Source of the DNA: Deinococcales bacterium
GTDB taxonomy: Bacteria > Deinococcota > Deinococci > Deinococcales > JAAFIG01
Length of the DNA stretch: 64,000 nucleotides
Direction of reading: 5' to 3'
Assembly: GCA_025352125.1 (NCBI GenBank)
Contig: JANXTZ010000046.1
Span: 1 to 64,000, forward strand
The translations under genes were made by a program, and so were the position numbers. The notes below the pieces were generated by a model. It saw only the letters and a list, made by a program, of their open reading frames with translations, searched no databases and was not told the DNA's origin. Shown one piece after another: positions 1-7,995 of the stretch. The stretch's first letter is position 1. Each line of letters opens with the position of its first letter.

Positions 1-15
1 ATCCGCCAGAACGTC

Positions 16-45
16 CCAGCCGTACAGTACCGATTGTACGGCTGG
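16..45. other. Perfect 11-bp hairpin upstream of tRNA-Phe
   Basis: Bases 16-26 are the exact reverse complement of 35-45, with an 8-base loop. There is no T-run, so it is not a classical terminator. It may be a processing signal or spacer between tandem tRNA genes; the gene to its left is outside the window. Confidence 0.5.
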
Positions 46-51
46 TATCGC

Positions 52-127
52 GCCAAAGTAGCTCAGTCGGTAGAGCATACGACTGAAAATCGTAGTGTCG
101 GCAGTTCAATTCTGCCCTTTGGCACCA
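52..127 (+). tRNA. tRNA-Phe (anticodon GAA)
   Basis: The full cloverleaf can be folded by eye. The acceptor stem is GCCAAAG (52-58) with CTTTGGC (117-123). The D stem is GCTC/GAGC, and the anticodon stem TACGA/TCGTA encloses loop CTGAAAA with anticodon GAA at 85-87. The T stem is GGCAG/CTGCC around TTCAATT. Discriminator A is at 124 and CCA (125-127) is encoded in the DNA. It decodes UUC and UUU. Confidence 0.96.
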
Positions 128-156
128 AAAAGAACCCGTGATGAGCGGGTTCTTTT
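128..156 (+). terminator. Intrinsic terminator after tRNA-Phe
   Basis: The stem AAAAGAACCCG (128-138) pairs with CGGGTTCTTTT (146-156) over a 7-base loop, and the 3' arm ends in a T-run. It starts right after the encoded CCA, so it probably ends the tRNA transcript. Confidence 0.85.
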
Positions 157-239
157 GATTCTCGAGGTTCTCGGAAAACAGCTTTGAACTAAGCTATTGT
201 GCTTAGGTTTTTGCTCGAGTTTGAAATTAAAATGAATTG

Positions 240-1070
240 ATGACAACGTTTCGTATTGCTACAGCACAATTGCCGATTACGGGCGATGCTCGACAGAATG
301 GCAGCGAGGTCCGTAAGTTCATGGGTGAAGCGGCTCTTGGAGGGGCGCAACTGGTTCAATTCCCTGAAGGAATGTTGTCAGGATACGCTAAAAATCCAAT
401 TGAGGATTGGAGCGAGGTAGATTGGCATATTGTTCGTGAAGAACTTGAGGTCATTCTAGCTTTGGCAAGAGAACTTAAAATTTGGGTGGTTCTTGGTTCT
501 GCTCATCCGTTGACGCAACCGCACCTTCCACACAATAGTTTGTACATCATTTCCGATGAAGGGCAAATCGTGAACCGTTATGACAAACGCAAATGTTCTT
601 ACACGGAGACGACCCGTTTTTACTCGCCAGGGAACGAGCCTGTCGTCTTTGACGTTGACGGGTTTCGATTCGGCTGTGTCATCTGTGTCGAGATCAACTT
701 TCCTGCGCTATTCATGGAGTATGACCAACTTGGCGTAGATTGTTTGCTGTTATCAGCCTACCCAATTGATAAAATTTTTTACACAAAAGCCCGTATGCAC
801 GCCGCCATTCACAATTATTGGTTGAGTTTGTCTGTGCCTTCAGAATGCGCCCATATGATGATGTCTGGCTTGATTGCTCCTGACGGTGAAGCGCTAAACC
901 ATCTGAAAACCAATCAGGGGTTGGCTTTTAACGATATGGACAAGACAGCACCCGAATTGGATATTGCTCTTAACAAAGCCCGCCCGTGGCGAGCTATTGC
1001 CAGCAGTGGTCAGTTTTACGACCCATACGGTGTAGAAGATTCTCGAAGTGCTGATAAAACTGGTATCTAG
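240..1070 (+). CDS. Carbon-nitrogen hydrolase (nitrilase superfamily)
   Basis: This 276-residue protein has the nitrilase-fold Glu-Lys-Cys triad. The Glu is in QFPEGMLSGY near residue 43, the Lys in RYDKRKC near 116, and the nucleophilic Cys in the GCVICVEINFP motif near 149. Family members hydrolyse amides, ureas or nitriles in the cytoplasm; the substrate here cannot be read from sequence. I chose ATG 240 over the in-frame TTG three bases earlier because it gives the usual short N-terminus. No good Shine-Dalgarno is visible. The gene holds no CTCGAG in 831 bases, unlike most of the window, which may point to recent acquisition. Confidence 0.85.
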   Translation: MTTFRIATAQLPITGDARQNGSEVRKFMGEAALGGAQLVQFPEGMLSGYAKNPIEDWSEVDWHIVREELEVILALARELKIWVVLGSAHPLTQPHLPHNSLYIISDEGQIVNRYDKRKCSYTETTRFYSPGNEPVVFDVDGFRFGCVICVEINFPALFMEYDQLGVDCLLLSAYPIDKIFYTKARMHAAIHNYWLSLSVPSECAHMMMSGLIAPDGEALNHLKTNQGLAFNDMDKTAPELDIALNKARPWRAIASSGQFYDPYGVEDSRSADKTGI

Positions 1071-1106
1071 ATCGTGATACTCATAAACTCGAGAATCTTC
1101 TTGCCA

Positions 1107-1478
1107 TCATTCCAGCTCGAGCGCGTCAGAAAATAAAGCTTTTATTCCCGTTTGAATCGGTTTAAATTCTTTAACGCTCAGTTTTCCCAGTCTGCCTTTG
1201 ATTCGTGCCGTATCAAGCACCATCAACTGATACACCAGTGCGGTACTCTCGAGTGGTAAACCGCCGTGTCCAGCCGCGATGGTTGGAAACAGCACGCCCG
1301 TAAACGCGGTTTTGCTGATCGGAATGACTTGAATGACGTCGTATGGAATGTTTTGCACTCGACTTGGGACTCCAACCACCACCACGGGTCTGTTGCCTTC
1401 TTGCTCATGTCCGTGTGGGTCCCGAACTGGGAGTGTCGCCCAGAGGATTTCTCGGATTTGAAATTTAGCTTCTGGCAT
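1107..1478 (-). CDS. MazF/PemK-family endoribonuclease toxin
   Basis: The 123-residue protein has the PemK/MazF fold signature: an N-terminal beta strand REILWATLPV, then EGNRPVVVVG around residues 27-36, and VIQVIPISKT near 48-57. The family cleaves mRNA at short single-stranded sites and causes reversible growth arrest. Its start lies 14 bases inside the upstream HTH gene, so the two are translationally coupled. It is the toxin half of a module whose partner is an HTH protein rather than a typical MazE; the pairing is inferred from overlap and order. Confidence 0.8.
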   Translation of the reverse strand: MPEAKFQIREILWATLPVRDPHGHEQEGNRPVVVVGVPSRVQNIPYDVIQVIPISKTAFTGVLFPTIAAGHGGLPLESTALVYQLMVLDTARIKGRLGKLSVKEFKPIQTGIKALFSDALELE

Positions 1479-1851
1479 GTTTGCCTCTTAAGGGTTGTAC
1501 CGCCAGACTGGTTTGCTGAAGCCAAGCGTTCAATTCTTCTGTGCGGACCGTGCTTTCGGCGGCGTGTAAAGCTTTTGCCGTATCCTCGAGATTTGCGCTT
1601 ACACTGCTGAGTTCTGGTTCGGGTGTTTCAATCACCTCGAACAAGTCATTTGGTGTGACGGGTTGCCCAGTCAGGCGACGCAACGCGCCTATCAACTTTG
1701 CCAGGGTTTCCCTCGAGACATTTTTTGCGCCTTCACCTCGAATCAACGTGTAAAGATTTGGGGGTGATATGCCTGCCTCGAGCGCGAGTTTATGGGTTGA
1801 TACCGAATTTTCTTCGAGGTAAGGTTTGAGTTTCCATTGAATTTGCGTCAT
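1465..1851 (-). CDS. XRE-type HTH antitoxin / repressor
   Basis: This 128-residue protein begins with a Cro/C1-type helix-turn-helix (about residues 5-70; KLALEAGISPPNLYTLIRGE holds the turn and recognition helix), followed by an acidic Glu/Ser-rich tail that probably neutralises the toxin encoded just downstream. Antitoxin before toxin with a 14-base overlap is the usual arrangement and implies autoregulation. The ATG is the last three bases of a 15-bp tandem repeat that also supplies the -10 box, with no room for a ribosome binding site. Leaderless initiation is therefore likely. Confidence 0.8.
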   Translation of the reverse strand: MTQIQWKLKPYLEENSVSTHKLALEAGISPPNLYTLIRGEGAKNVSRETLAKLIGALRRLTGQPVTPNDLFEVIETPEPELSSVSANLEDTAKALHAAESTVRTEELNAWLQQTSLAVQPLRGKHARS

Positions 1852-1878
1852 GACACTATATTACATGGCACTATATTA
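1849..1878 (-). promoter_or_regulatory. Tandem 15-bp repeat holding -10 box and start codon
   Basis: On the minus strand TAATATAGTGCCATG is followed directly by TAATATAGTGTCATG. Each unit has a -10-like TAATAT, six bases, then ATG. The ATG of the distal unit is followed at once by TAA, a start-stop pair; the ATG of the proximal unit starts the HTH antitoxin. It may be a duplicated leaderless promoter, an operator repeat, or both. Confidence 0.7.
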
Positions 1879-1904
1879 AATAACAAACCATGACTTTAAA
1901 TTTA

Positions 1905-2288
1905 TCAAGAACTCGAGAATTCCCGTGCGACAAAAATTCCCAGCAGCACCGCCAAAAACCCGAGCACCAAATTCCCCAAAACGTAAATCAACCCCTCGAG
2001 ATTCGCGCCTTTGGCAAACAACCCATGGGTCTCGAGTTCAAAAGTTGAAAACGTCGTGAATGCGCCGCAAAATCCCGTGCCGATGATTAAACGCAAGTCG
2101 TCGCTGACTCGGTTTTGAAGTGCCAGAGAGGTCATCCAACTTAAAAAAAACGACCCCAGAACATTAATCACCAGGGTCGCCAGCGGGAAGCTCGAGCTTG
2201 AACCAAACCAGTTTTTGAACGCCAACCCAAGTCCGTACCGTGCAAGCGTTCCAAAGCCTCCTGCAATCATCATGGCGAGCACTTTCAT
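1905..2288 (-). CDS. crcB: CrcB/Fluc fluoride channel
   Basis: This 127-residue, four-helix membrane protein exports fluoride as a dual-topology dimer. Family marks are the N-terminal GGFGTLARYGLG, the GSFFLSW helix, and GFCGAFTTFSTFELE, which carries the conserved Phe-box and Thr-Thr-Phe residues. The ATG at 2288 gives the standard length; the much longer open frame upstream runs antisense through chrA and is spurious. It is divergent from chrA with 52 bp between starts. I looked for a fluoride riboswitch in that short space and saw none. Confidence 0.92.
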   Translation of the reverse strand: MKVLAMMIAGGFGTLARYGLGLAFKNWFGSSSSFPLATLVINVLGSFFLSWMTSLALQNRVSDDLRLIIGTGFCGAFTTFSTFELETHGLFAKGANLEGLIYVLGNLVLGFLAVLLGIFVAREFSSS

Positions 2289-2340
2289 GCGCTCATGATG
2301 CCATACTCGGGCTTGACATGCGTGGGTTATGCTCGAGGAT

Positions 2341-3441
2341 GTGAAATCTGGCTGGCTCGAGGTGTTGTGGCTGGCATTAAAACTTGGATTTACGGCTTTT
2401 GGTGGTCCTGCGGCGCACATTGCCATGCTACGCGAGGAGGTCGTCACGCGCCGAGGTTGGATTTCCAATGAGCGTTTTCTGGATTTGCTCGGAGCGGTCA
2501 ACCTGATTCCGGGTCCTAACAGCACCGAACTGGTCATGCACGTTGGACTCGAGCGGGCGGGTTGGCGCGGCTGGTTGGCGGCGGGTTTTGGGTTTATTGT
2601 GCCCGCCGCCAGCATCACGCTTGGTTTTGCTTGGGCGTACTCGAGTTTTGGCATGAAACCAGAATTTGCAGGCATCTTGTACGGTGTGAAACCAGTGGTG
2701 ATCGCGGTGGTCTTGCAAGCCATTGGGGGACTCTCGAGCGTTGCGTTAAAGAATTGGACATTGCGGGTTATCGCTTTGCTCACGTTGGCATTGGCATTGC
2801 TCGGCGTGAACGAGTTGCCGTTGTTGTTCGCGGGGGCACTGCTGATGGTCGGCTTGGAACGCTTCAAGCTGACTCGAGCCATTCCGCCTTTTGTTGCGCT
2901 TGGATTCGTCTCGAGCGTCCCTGTGACGCTTCCAGGGCTGTTCTGGTCGATGCTCAAAATCGGTTCGGTGCTTTACGGCAGCGGTTATGTTTTGCTGGCA
3001 TTTTTGCGGGGAGAATTTGTGGACAGGTTACACTGGCTGACCTCGGCGCAGCTCGTGGACGCGATTGCGATTGGGCAGATCACGCCAGGACCTGTTTTCT
3101 CGAGCGCGACCTTTGTCGGATTTTTGATTGCTGGTGTTCCAGGTGCAATCCTTGCCACCATCGCCATTTTCGCCCCAGCATTTGTATTCACCGCCCTGAC
3201 GCACAACCTCATCTCGGGCATCAGACAATCAAAACTTGCCGGTGCGTTTTTGGACGGTGTCAACGCCACTGCCCTTGCCCTCATGCTGGCGGTGACGCTC
3301 GAGCTTTCACGAACCGCCATCGTCGATGTTTGGACGGCAGCAATGACGCTGGTTTCAGGATTTTTGCTGGTGCGTTACAAGCTCAACTCGAGTTCCCTGA
3401 TGCTGGCAGGTGTGGCGCTCGGATTGATCTTGAAGCACTAA
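2341..3441 (+). CDS. chrA: Chromate/anion transporter ChrA family
   Basis: This is a long-chain CHR-family membrane protein of about 366 residues with two homologous halves. The first half carries FTAFGGPAAHIAML and LLGAVNLIPGPNSTELVMHVG; the second carries AIAIGQITPGPVFSSATFVGFLIAG. The paired G-x-x-PGP motifs are diagnostic. Characterised members export chromate, though many relatives have untested substrates. The preferred start is GTG 2341, 7 bases after a TATGCT -10 box. ATG 2329 lies inside that box and is less likely. It diverges from crcB, so both may serve anion efflux. Confidence 0.85.
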   Translation: MKSGWLEVLWLALKLGFTAFGGPAAHIAMLREEVVTRRGWISNERFLDLLGAVNLIPGPNSTELVMHVGLERAGWRGWLAAGFGFIVPAASITLGFAWAYSSFGMKPEFAGILYGVKPVVIAVVLQAIGGLSSVALKNWTLRVIALLTLALALLGVNELPLLFAGALLMVGLERFKLTRAIPPFVALGFVSSVPVTLPGLFWSMLKIGSVLYGSGYVLLAFLRGEFVDRLHWLTSAQLVDAIAIGQITPGPVFSSATFVGFLIAGVPGAILATIAIFAPAFVFTALTHNLISGIRQSKLAGAFLDGVNATALALMLAVTLELSRTAIVDVWTAAMTLVSGFLLVRYKLNSSSLMLAGVALGLILKH

Positions 3442-3516
3442 ATTTCAGATCGAGACTTGGTTCAATGCTTCCCAGATTGGTGATGGTTTGTGCCTTTAAG
3501 CATCAGGCTTTCTTTT

Positions 3517-4140
3517 TCAAACTCGGGTTTTTCGTCTTGGTTTGGTGGTTGTTGAGGGCGCTAAAATGCCGTTCAGGAACACCTTGCAAATCAATTCGGG
3601 CAGGTGTTTTGGCGCGGTGTACGGTTTTGGTACGATCACAAAATGTTGTTTGATGCTGGGTTCAAAAACCATTGTTGCCAGCAAGCCCGCAAGCTCGAGC
3701 GGGTCGCCGTAAACCTCGCCAGTTTTTTGGGCTGCCTCGAGCACGCTTGCCACGGCGTACAAAAACGGTTTGAGCGATAAATCTGCGGGCACGCTGGCGT
3801 CAAAAAGCACGCGAAAAAAGCCTTGGTGTTCGTTTTGAAAGTCTATGCTCTCCTCGGCAATGGTGCGTATTTGCTGCTCAAAGCTGGTCTGAGACTCGAG
3901 GGCGGTTTGAATGCGGTTTGCCAGTTCCTCGAGTTTCCATTCTCGCAGTGCGATGGCAAGATGTTGTTTGTCAGGAAAGTATTTGTACAACCCCACGCGG
4001 GTTAACAGGGCGCGTTCGGCAATTCTGTCCATCGAGGCATTGCTGTAACCGTCCAGACTGAAAATCTCGAGCGCCGCCTCGAGAATCTCTAAGGTGCGGC
4101 GTTCGCGGCGGCGTTCGCGCAGACTGAGAGGTGGGATCAT
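3517..4140 (-). CDS. TetR-family transcriptional regulator
   Basis: This protein of about 207 residues has an N-terminal TetR HTH: RTLEILEAALEIF, then GYSNASMDRIAERA and LTRVGLYKYFPDKQHLA. The C-terminal ligand domain is divergent. ATG 4140 lies 7 bases after a TAAACT box that contains the stop codon of the upstream epimerase gene, so it may have its own leaderless promoter as well as epimerase readthrough. It probably controls the epimerase-tetR operon through the palindrome at 5196-5214; that link is inferred from position. The ligand is unknown. The C-terminus is basic (KPRRKTRV). Confidence 0.88.
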   Translation of the reverse strand: MIPPLSLRERRRERRTLEILEAALEIFSLDGYSNASMDRIAERALLTRVGLYKYFPDKQHLAIALREWKLEELANRIQTALESQTSFEQQIRTIAEESIDFQNEHQGFFRVLFDASVPADLSLKPFLYAVASVLEAAQKTGEVYGDPLELAGLLATMVFEPSIKQHFVIVPKPYTAPKHLPELICKVFLNGILAPSTTTKPRRKTRV

Positions 4141-4150
4141 GGGTTGTAGT

Positions 4151-5161
4151 TTACGATTTCGTCGCAACCTGTCCAGTCTGTTGAAACCAGTTCACGGCGT
4201 CGGTGGCGGTTTCATCAAAGTGCCTGAACGTCACGCCAAGTTCGCGCATGGCTTTGGCGCTGCTGGCAACGTCTTTGGGCAGCAAGGTTTTGACACCCTC
4301 GACGGTCATGCTGCTGGGTTGTTTGGTGATGCTCGAGACCCGTTCAGACATCCAGGCGATAGCCAGGAAAATGCTGGCTGGCAGGACGCGTTTGGGGGTT
4401 GGCACGCCGCTGACCCGTTCGATGGCGGCACCAATTTCTTGAAGGCTCATGTATTTCCCTGCCAAAATAAAACGGTCTAAATTCTTGCCCTTCTCGAGCG
4501 CCAGAATCATGCCGTTTGCCACGTCACGCACATCTGCGACGGTTGTGCCGCCGTCTGGGTAGGCTGGTATTTTGCGGTATAATAAATCGAGCACCACCTG
4601 TCCGGCAGCCGTCGGGGCGGCATCGCCTGGTCCGTGCATCCAGCCTGGAAAAACCGTGATGACCTCGAGTTTGGATTGCTTTAAAAACCCAGCAATGGCT
4701 TCGTCGCATTTCAGCTTGCTTCTAAAGTACAGATTCTCGAGTCGTCTGGCGTGTGGTGCCGTGTTCTCGTCGCCTGGTTGCTGGTCTGGTTTCATGCCAA
4801 TCACGCCGCTCGAGCTGGTGTGAACGGCACGTTTGACGCCGTGCTTTTCGGCGGCGGCAAGCAGTTGAATGGTTGCGGTGACATTGAGTTTCTCGAGGGT
4901 TGCCCAGTGGTTGCCGGGTGCGTAGTATTCGCGGAAGTAGGCGGCGGTGTGAAACAGCACGTCGCAGCCCGCCAGCGCGGGTGCGAATGCGACAATGTTG
5001 TCAAGATCGCCCTCGACAATCTCGAGTTTGAGATGCCTGAGGACTTTTTTGGCTTTTTGTGTGTTGCGGGCCAATGCTTTGACTTCATATCCACGCTCGA
5101 GAAGTGCCTGCACCAGGTTGCTGCCGAGAAATCCTGTGCTGCCGGTCACGAATGCTTTCAT
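4151..5161 (-). CDS. NAD(P)-dependent epimerase/dehydratase (extended SDR)
   Basis: The 336-residue protein starts with the Rossmann signature TGSTGFLGSNLV (GxxGxxG) and has the atypical SDR catalytic stretch TSSSGVIG plus YFRSKLKCDEA (Tyr-x-x-x-Lys). It resembles dihydroflavonol-4-reductase-like and hopanoid-associated sugar epimerases; the substrate is unassigned. The start at 5161 is set by a strong AAGGAG just upstream. It is first in an operon with the tetR gene (10 bases between stop and next start) and lies downstream of a palindromic operator, so it is probably induced by the ligand of that TetR. Confidence 0.85.
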   Translation of the reverse strand: MKAFVTGSTGFLGSNLVQALLERGYEVKALARNTQKAKKVLRHLKLEIVEGDLDNIVAFAPALAGCDVLFHTAAYFREYYAPGNHWATLEKLNVTATIQLLAAAEKHGVKRAVHTSSSGVIGMKPDQQPGDENTAPHARRLENLYFRSKLKCDEAIAGFLKQSKLEVITVFPGWMHGPGDAAPTAAGQVVLDLLYRKIPAYPDGGTTVADVRDVANGMILALEKGKNLDRFILAGKYMSLQEIGAAIERVSGVPTPKRVLPASIFLAIAWMSERVSSITKQPSSMTVEGVKTLLPKDVASSAKAMRELGVTFRHFDETATDAVNWFQQTGQVATKS

Positions 5162-5184
5162 GGTGGCTCCTTTTTCTTTGACAA

Positions 5185-5214
5185 AGTGTATTAAATGTTT
5201 ACAGAATGTAAACA
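5185..5214 (-). promoter_or_regulatory. Promoter with 19-bp palindromic operator (tetR-epimerase operon)
   Basis: Bases 5196-5214 form a perfect inverted repeat, TGTTTACA-N3-TGTAAACA. On the minus strand its proximal part supplies a -35-like TTTACA, and 16 bases later TACACT (5185-5190) is a good -10. Repressor binding would cover the -35. The TetR protein two genes downstream is the obvious candidate, by position only. Confidence 0.7.
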
Positions 5215-5239
5215 AATCTAAATCACAATCCCGAGCAAC

Positions 5240-5268
5240 TTGACATAGAGGCACAGCGCATATATGCT
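5240..5268 (+). promoter_or_regulatory. Sigma-70-type promoter of the NAD salvage operon
   Basis: A consensus TTGACA (5240-5245) is followed after exactly 17 bases by TATGCT (5263-5268), about 50 bases before the nicotinamidase ATG. Confidence 0.75.
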
Positions 5269-5319
5269 GATTGTAGTTAAGTAGATTTCTTGCCAAAAAC
5301 AGGCAGAATAGGAAAGATC

Positions 5320-5985
5320 ATGAACCTGACAACCACCAGCCAACAACACCTGACCGACCTCGAGAGCTGGCTTCACAACCTCGAGACTCTAAAACTCGAG
5401 ACACTCGACCCGCAACAGACTGCCGTTCTCAGCGTGGATGTGATCGAAGGATTCTGTCGGGTTGGTGTTTTGGCAAGTCCACGTGTCGAAGCAATTATAC
5501 CCAGCGTCGTAAAATTGATTCAAGCTGCCGAAGCTCGAGGCATCAGCGACATTGCCTTCATTCAAGATGCCCACCCAGAAGACGCCGAAGAATTTGGCGC
5601 ATACCCGCCGCACTGTATCAAAGGCACACCCGAGGCTGATGCCGCCAGCGAACTCGAGGCGCTGCCAAACTGGAAGAATTACGCACATTTTGAAAAAAAC
5701 AGCATCTCGAGTTTGGAAAGCACCAAACTTGTGGCATGGCTCGAGGAGCGCCCGCAAATTAAGAACATTATTTGTGTTGGCGACGTGACAGACTTGTGTT
5801 TGTACAGCCTCGCCATCGGTGTCAAATTGCGCTCTTTGGCGCAAGGACTCGGGCAGAGAATCATTGTTCCAGAAAATTGCGTGCAAACCTGGGATTCGCC
5901 AGATCATCCAGGAGACTTGTACCATGCCATGTTCTTGTTTCAGCTCAAACGCAACGGTGTGGAAATTGTCTCGAACATTGCCTAA
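5320..5985 (+). CDS. pncA: Nicotinamidase / isochorismatase-family hydrolase
   Basis: The protein of 221 residues has the cysteine-hydrolase triad: Asp40 (SVDVIEGF), Lys126 (HFEKNSISS) and Cys160 ([13 protein letters not shown]). It also has metal-site residues in [16 protein letters not shown] (Asp83, His85, His98). Nicotinamidases convert nicotinamide to nicotinate. The gene directly downstream encodes nicotinate phosphoribosyltransferase, the next step of NAD salvage, which supports the assignment over other isochorismatase-like hydrolases. ATG 5320 is preceded by AGGAAAG. An N-terminal stretch of about 30 residues with repeated Leu-Glu pairs is longer than in most homologues and arises from three CTCGAG sites. 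Confidence 0.85.
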   Translation: MNLTTTSQQHLTDLESWLHNLETLKLETLDPQQTAVLSVDVIEGFCRVGVLASPRVEAIIPSVVKLIQAAEARGISDIAFIQDAHPEDAEEFGAYPPHCIKGTPEADAASELEALPNWKNYAHFEKNSISSLESTKLVAWLEERPQIKNIICVGDVTDLCLYSLAIGVKLRSLAQGLGQRIIVPENCVQTWDSPDHPGDLYHAMFLFQLKRNGVEIVSNIA

Positions 5986-6029
5986 AAAATAGCGCCCGCA
6001 TTGGAATGCAAAAACCCGAAAGGCACACC

Positions 6030-7481
6030 ATGAACAGCAATCCACTTTTCACCGATCTTTATCAACTCACCATGCTTGCAGGGTACTTCAAACACAACTT
6101 GCTCGAGAAACAGGCAACCTTTGATTTGTACTTTCGGCGAGCACCTTTTGGTGGCAGTTACGCGGTCTTTGCCGGTTTAGAGAATGCACTCGATTACCTC
6201 GAGAGTTTAAGTTTCACAGATTCACATCTCGAGTATTTGCAAAGCTTGAAGATGTTTGACGCCGCGTTTCTCGAATACTTGCGAGGCTGGAAATTCAACG
6301 CCAAAGTCACGGCGATTCCCGAGGGACGGGTGGTCTTTCCAAATGAACCACTTTTGACCGTGACGGGCGCGTTGGGCGAGGCACAACTGGTCGAGACGGC
6401 ACTCTTAAACATCCTCAATTTTCAAACCCTGGTCGCCACCAAAGCCGCGCGATGCGTTCACGCCGCAAACTCGAGCCACAGCACTTCGGGCTACACGGGC
6501 GGCAGCCTGATCGAGTTCGGAGCACGTCGGGCGCAAGGTCCTAATGGGGCACTATCCGCAGCTCGAGCGGCATTTATTGGCGGGGCGGTCGGCACCAGCA
6601 ACGTCGAGGCAGGACAGGTTTTTGGAATGCAAGTCACGGGCACGCACGCGCACTCGTGGGTCGAGGCTTTCGATAGCGAGCTTGAGGCTTACAGGGCGTA
6701 TGCCAACACTTTTCCAGACAGCGCAACACTGCTGCTTGATACCTTCGACACGCTCGAGAGTGGTTTGCCGAACGCCATTTTGGTCGCCAAAGAACTCGAG
6801 GCGGCAGGGCATCAATTGCGCGGCGTGCGGCTCGACTCGGGCGATTTGGCTTACCTTTCCAGACGAATTCGCAGCGCTCTGGACGCCGCAAACCTTGGCT
6901 ACGTGAAAATTGTTGCCAGCAACGACCTCGACGAGCACGTGATCGAAGCCGTGATCCGGGAAGGTGGACGCATCGACGTCTACGGGGTCGGCACACAACT
7001 GGCAACCGGCGGCGGCGAGGGCGGCGGCGCATTGGGTGGCGTGTACAAGCTGGTGCAACTCGAGGATGCGCCCAAAATGAAACTCACCGCAGACCGCGTG
7101 AAATCCAACATTCCAGGCATCAAACGCGTCTGGCGAGCCAACACGCCAAGTGGCGAATTTGCGATGGACGTGATCGCCATTGAAACCGAAAGGCTCGAGA
7201 CTGGCGACCGTGTGACCGACCCAACCAACCCGTTGCGCAGTGCCAAAATACCCAATGCAATGCTCGAGGATATTCGCAGTGTCGTGATGCAAGACGGAAT
7301 TCGACTTTCAAGCCCTGTCTCGCTCGATACACTGCAAGCCCGCGCTCGGGAGGATTTGGCAAAATTGCCCGAAGGTTCGGCACGTCTTCTCAACCCGCAC
7401 GTTTACCGTGTCAGTATTACCGACGGTTTGCTCGAGTTGCGGTCAGGTTTGATCGCCAAACTCGAGGCTGGGATTGGTTAA
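6030..7481 (+). CDS. pncB: Nicotinate phosphoribosyltransferase
   Basis: This 483-residue enzyme makes nicotinate mononucleotide from nicotinate and PRPP with ATP. The start [16 protein letters not shown] is the family hallmark, followed by [34 protein letters not shown] (catalytic His region), [21 protein letters not shown] and [15 protein letters not shown] 6030 has AAAGG upstream; the longer open frame is spurious because it runs into the nicotinamidase gene. It forms an operon with the nicotinamidase 44 bases upstream. Confidence 0.95.
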   Translation: MNSNPLFTDLYQLTMLAGYFKHNLLEKQATFDLYFRRAPFGGSYAVFAGLENALDYLESLSFTDSHLEYLQSLKMFDAAFLEYLRGWKFNAKVTAIPEGRVVFPNEPLLTVTGALGEAQLVETALLNILNFQTLVATKAARCVHAANSSHSTSGYTGGSLIEFGARRAQGPNGALSAARAAFIGGAVGTSNVEAGQVFGMQVTGTHAHSWVEAFDSELEAYRAYANTFPDSATLLLDTFDTLESGLPNAILVAKELEAAGHQLRGVRLDSGDLAYLSRRIRSALDAANLGYVKIVASNDLDEHVIEAVIREGGRIDVYGVGTQLATGGGEGGGALGGVYKLVQLEDAPKMKLTADRVKSNIPGIKRVWRANTPSGEFAMDVIAIETERLETGDRVTDPTNPLRSAKIPNAMLEDIRSVVMQDGIRLSSPVSLDTLQARAREDLAKLPEGSARLLNPHVYRVSITDGLLELRSGLIAKLEAGIG

Positions 7482-7489
7482 ATTCTTCA

Positions 7490-7526
7490 AAAACCTCGAG
7501 CCGAAGATTTCTCGGCTCGAGGTTTT
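7490..7526 (+). terminator. Intrinsic terminator with CTCGAG in the stem
   Basis: About 15 perfect base pairs (7490-7504 with 7512-7526) join an A-run and a T-run. A CTCGAG occurs in each arm. It closes the NAD salvage operon and could work in both directions. Confidence 0.85.
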
Positions 7527-7576
7527 ACATTGGGGGAGCGATATTTTGTGAAACATTTAGTACAAAATGTGGACAA

Positions 7577-7933
7577 TCATGAAGCATTTGACAGGCGATT
7601 TAAGTGTTCGTCTAAAAAATCTTTTATTTCATTATAAAAATCAAGACTAAAATCCTCAATTTTTTCACTATCTTTTACATTAATCCACCAAGGTGGATTA
7701 ACTGTGGTTAAATGTTCAAATATAAAACAAGTATCGCACCACACCCAACTGCTAGCTTTAAGCGTAAAAGCTCCAAAAGTATGAAAGAAAACGTGAATTG
7801 AAATTGAATTGCATTCGGGACAGCATAAAGGAACTTGCTTTTCTTGTTCCCAAACATCACCCAATAACATTAAAATTTTTTGAGATGTGTCACGACTTGG
7901 TGATTTCCATTTTGCGTTTATGAATGATGGCAT
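7577..7933 (-). CDS. Hypothetical zinc-ribbon-like protein
   Basis: This 118-residue protein is not recognised. Two Cys pairs (CCPEC near residue 38-42 and CDTC near 67-70) suggest one structural zinc site, and the C-terminus is acidic and helical. The gene is clearly AT-richer than its neighbours and contains no CTCGAG, so it looks like a recent arrival. It resembles small cytoplasmic proteins found singly in many genomes; no function is proposed. Confidence 0.55.
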   Translation of the reverse strand: MPSFINAKWKSPSRDTSQKILMLLGDVWEQEKQVPLCCPECNSISIHVFFHTFGAFTLKASSWVWCDTCFIFEHLTTVNPPWWINVKDSEKIEDFSLDFYNEIKDFLDEHLNRLSNAS

Positions 7934-7995
7934 TTGATGCCCCAGTTTCTGATTGTCATTTGAATTTTTGCACGGTCTGTGAGTAACCAGATTTC

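Noticed and set aside
2289..2340. Fluoride riboswitch before crcB
   Set aside because: The divergent space is only 52 bases and no crcB-motif core can be folded.
2289..2957. N-terminal extension of CrcB to about 350 residues
   Set aside because: The extension is antisense to chrA, low in structure, and CrcB proteins are about 125 residues; ATG 2288 fits.
2562..3653. Long plus-strand open frame (363 codons) across chrA
   Set aside because: It overlaps the well-supported ChrA gene in another frame and its translation is rich in Cys, Arg and His with no membrane or domain pattern; it is a shadow.
5772..6029. N-terminal extension of nicotinate phosphoribosyltransferase
   Set aside because: It overlaps the nicotinamidase gene in another frame, while the conserved N-terminus begins right after ATG 6030.
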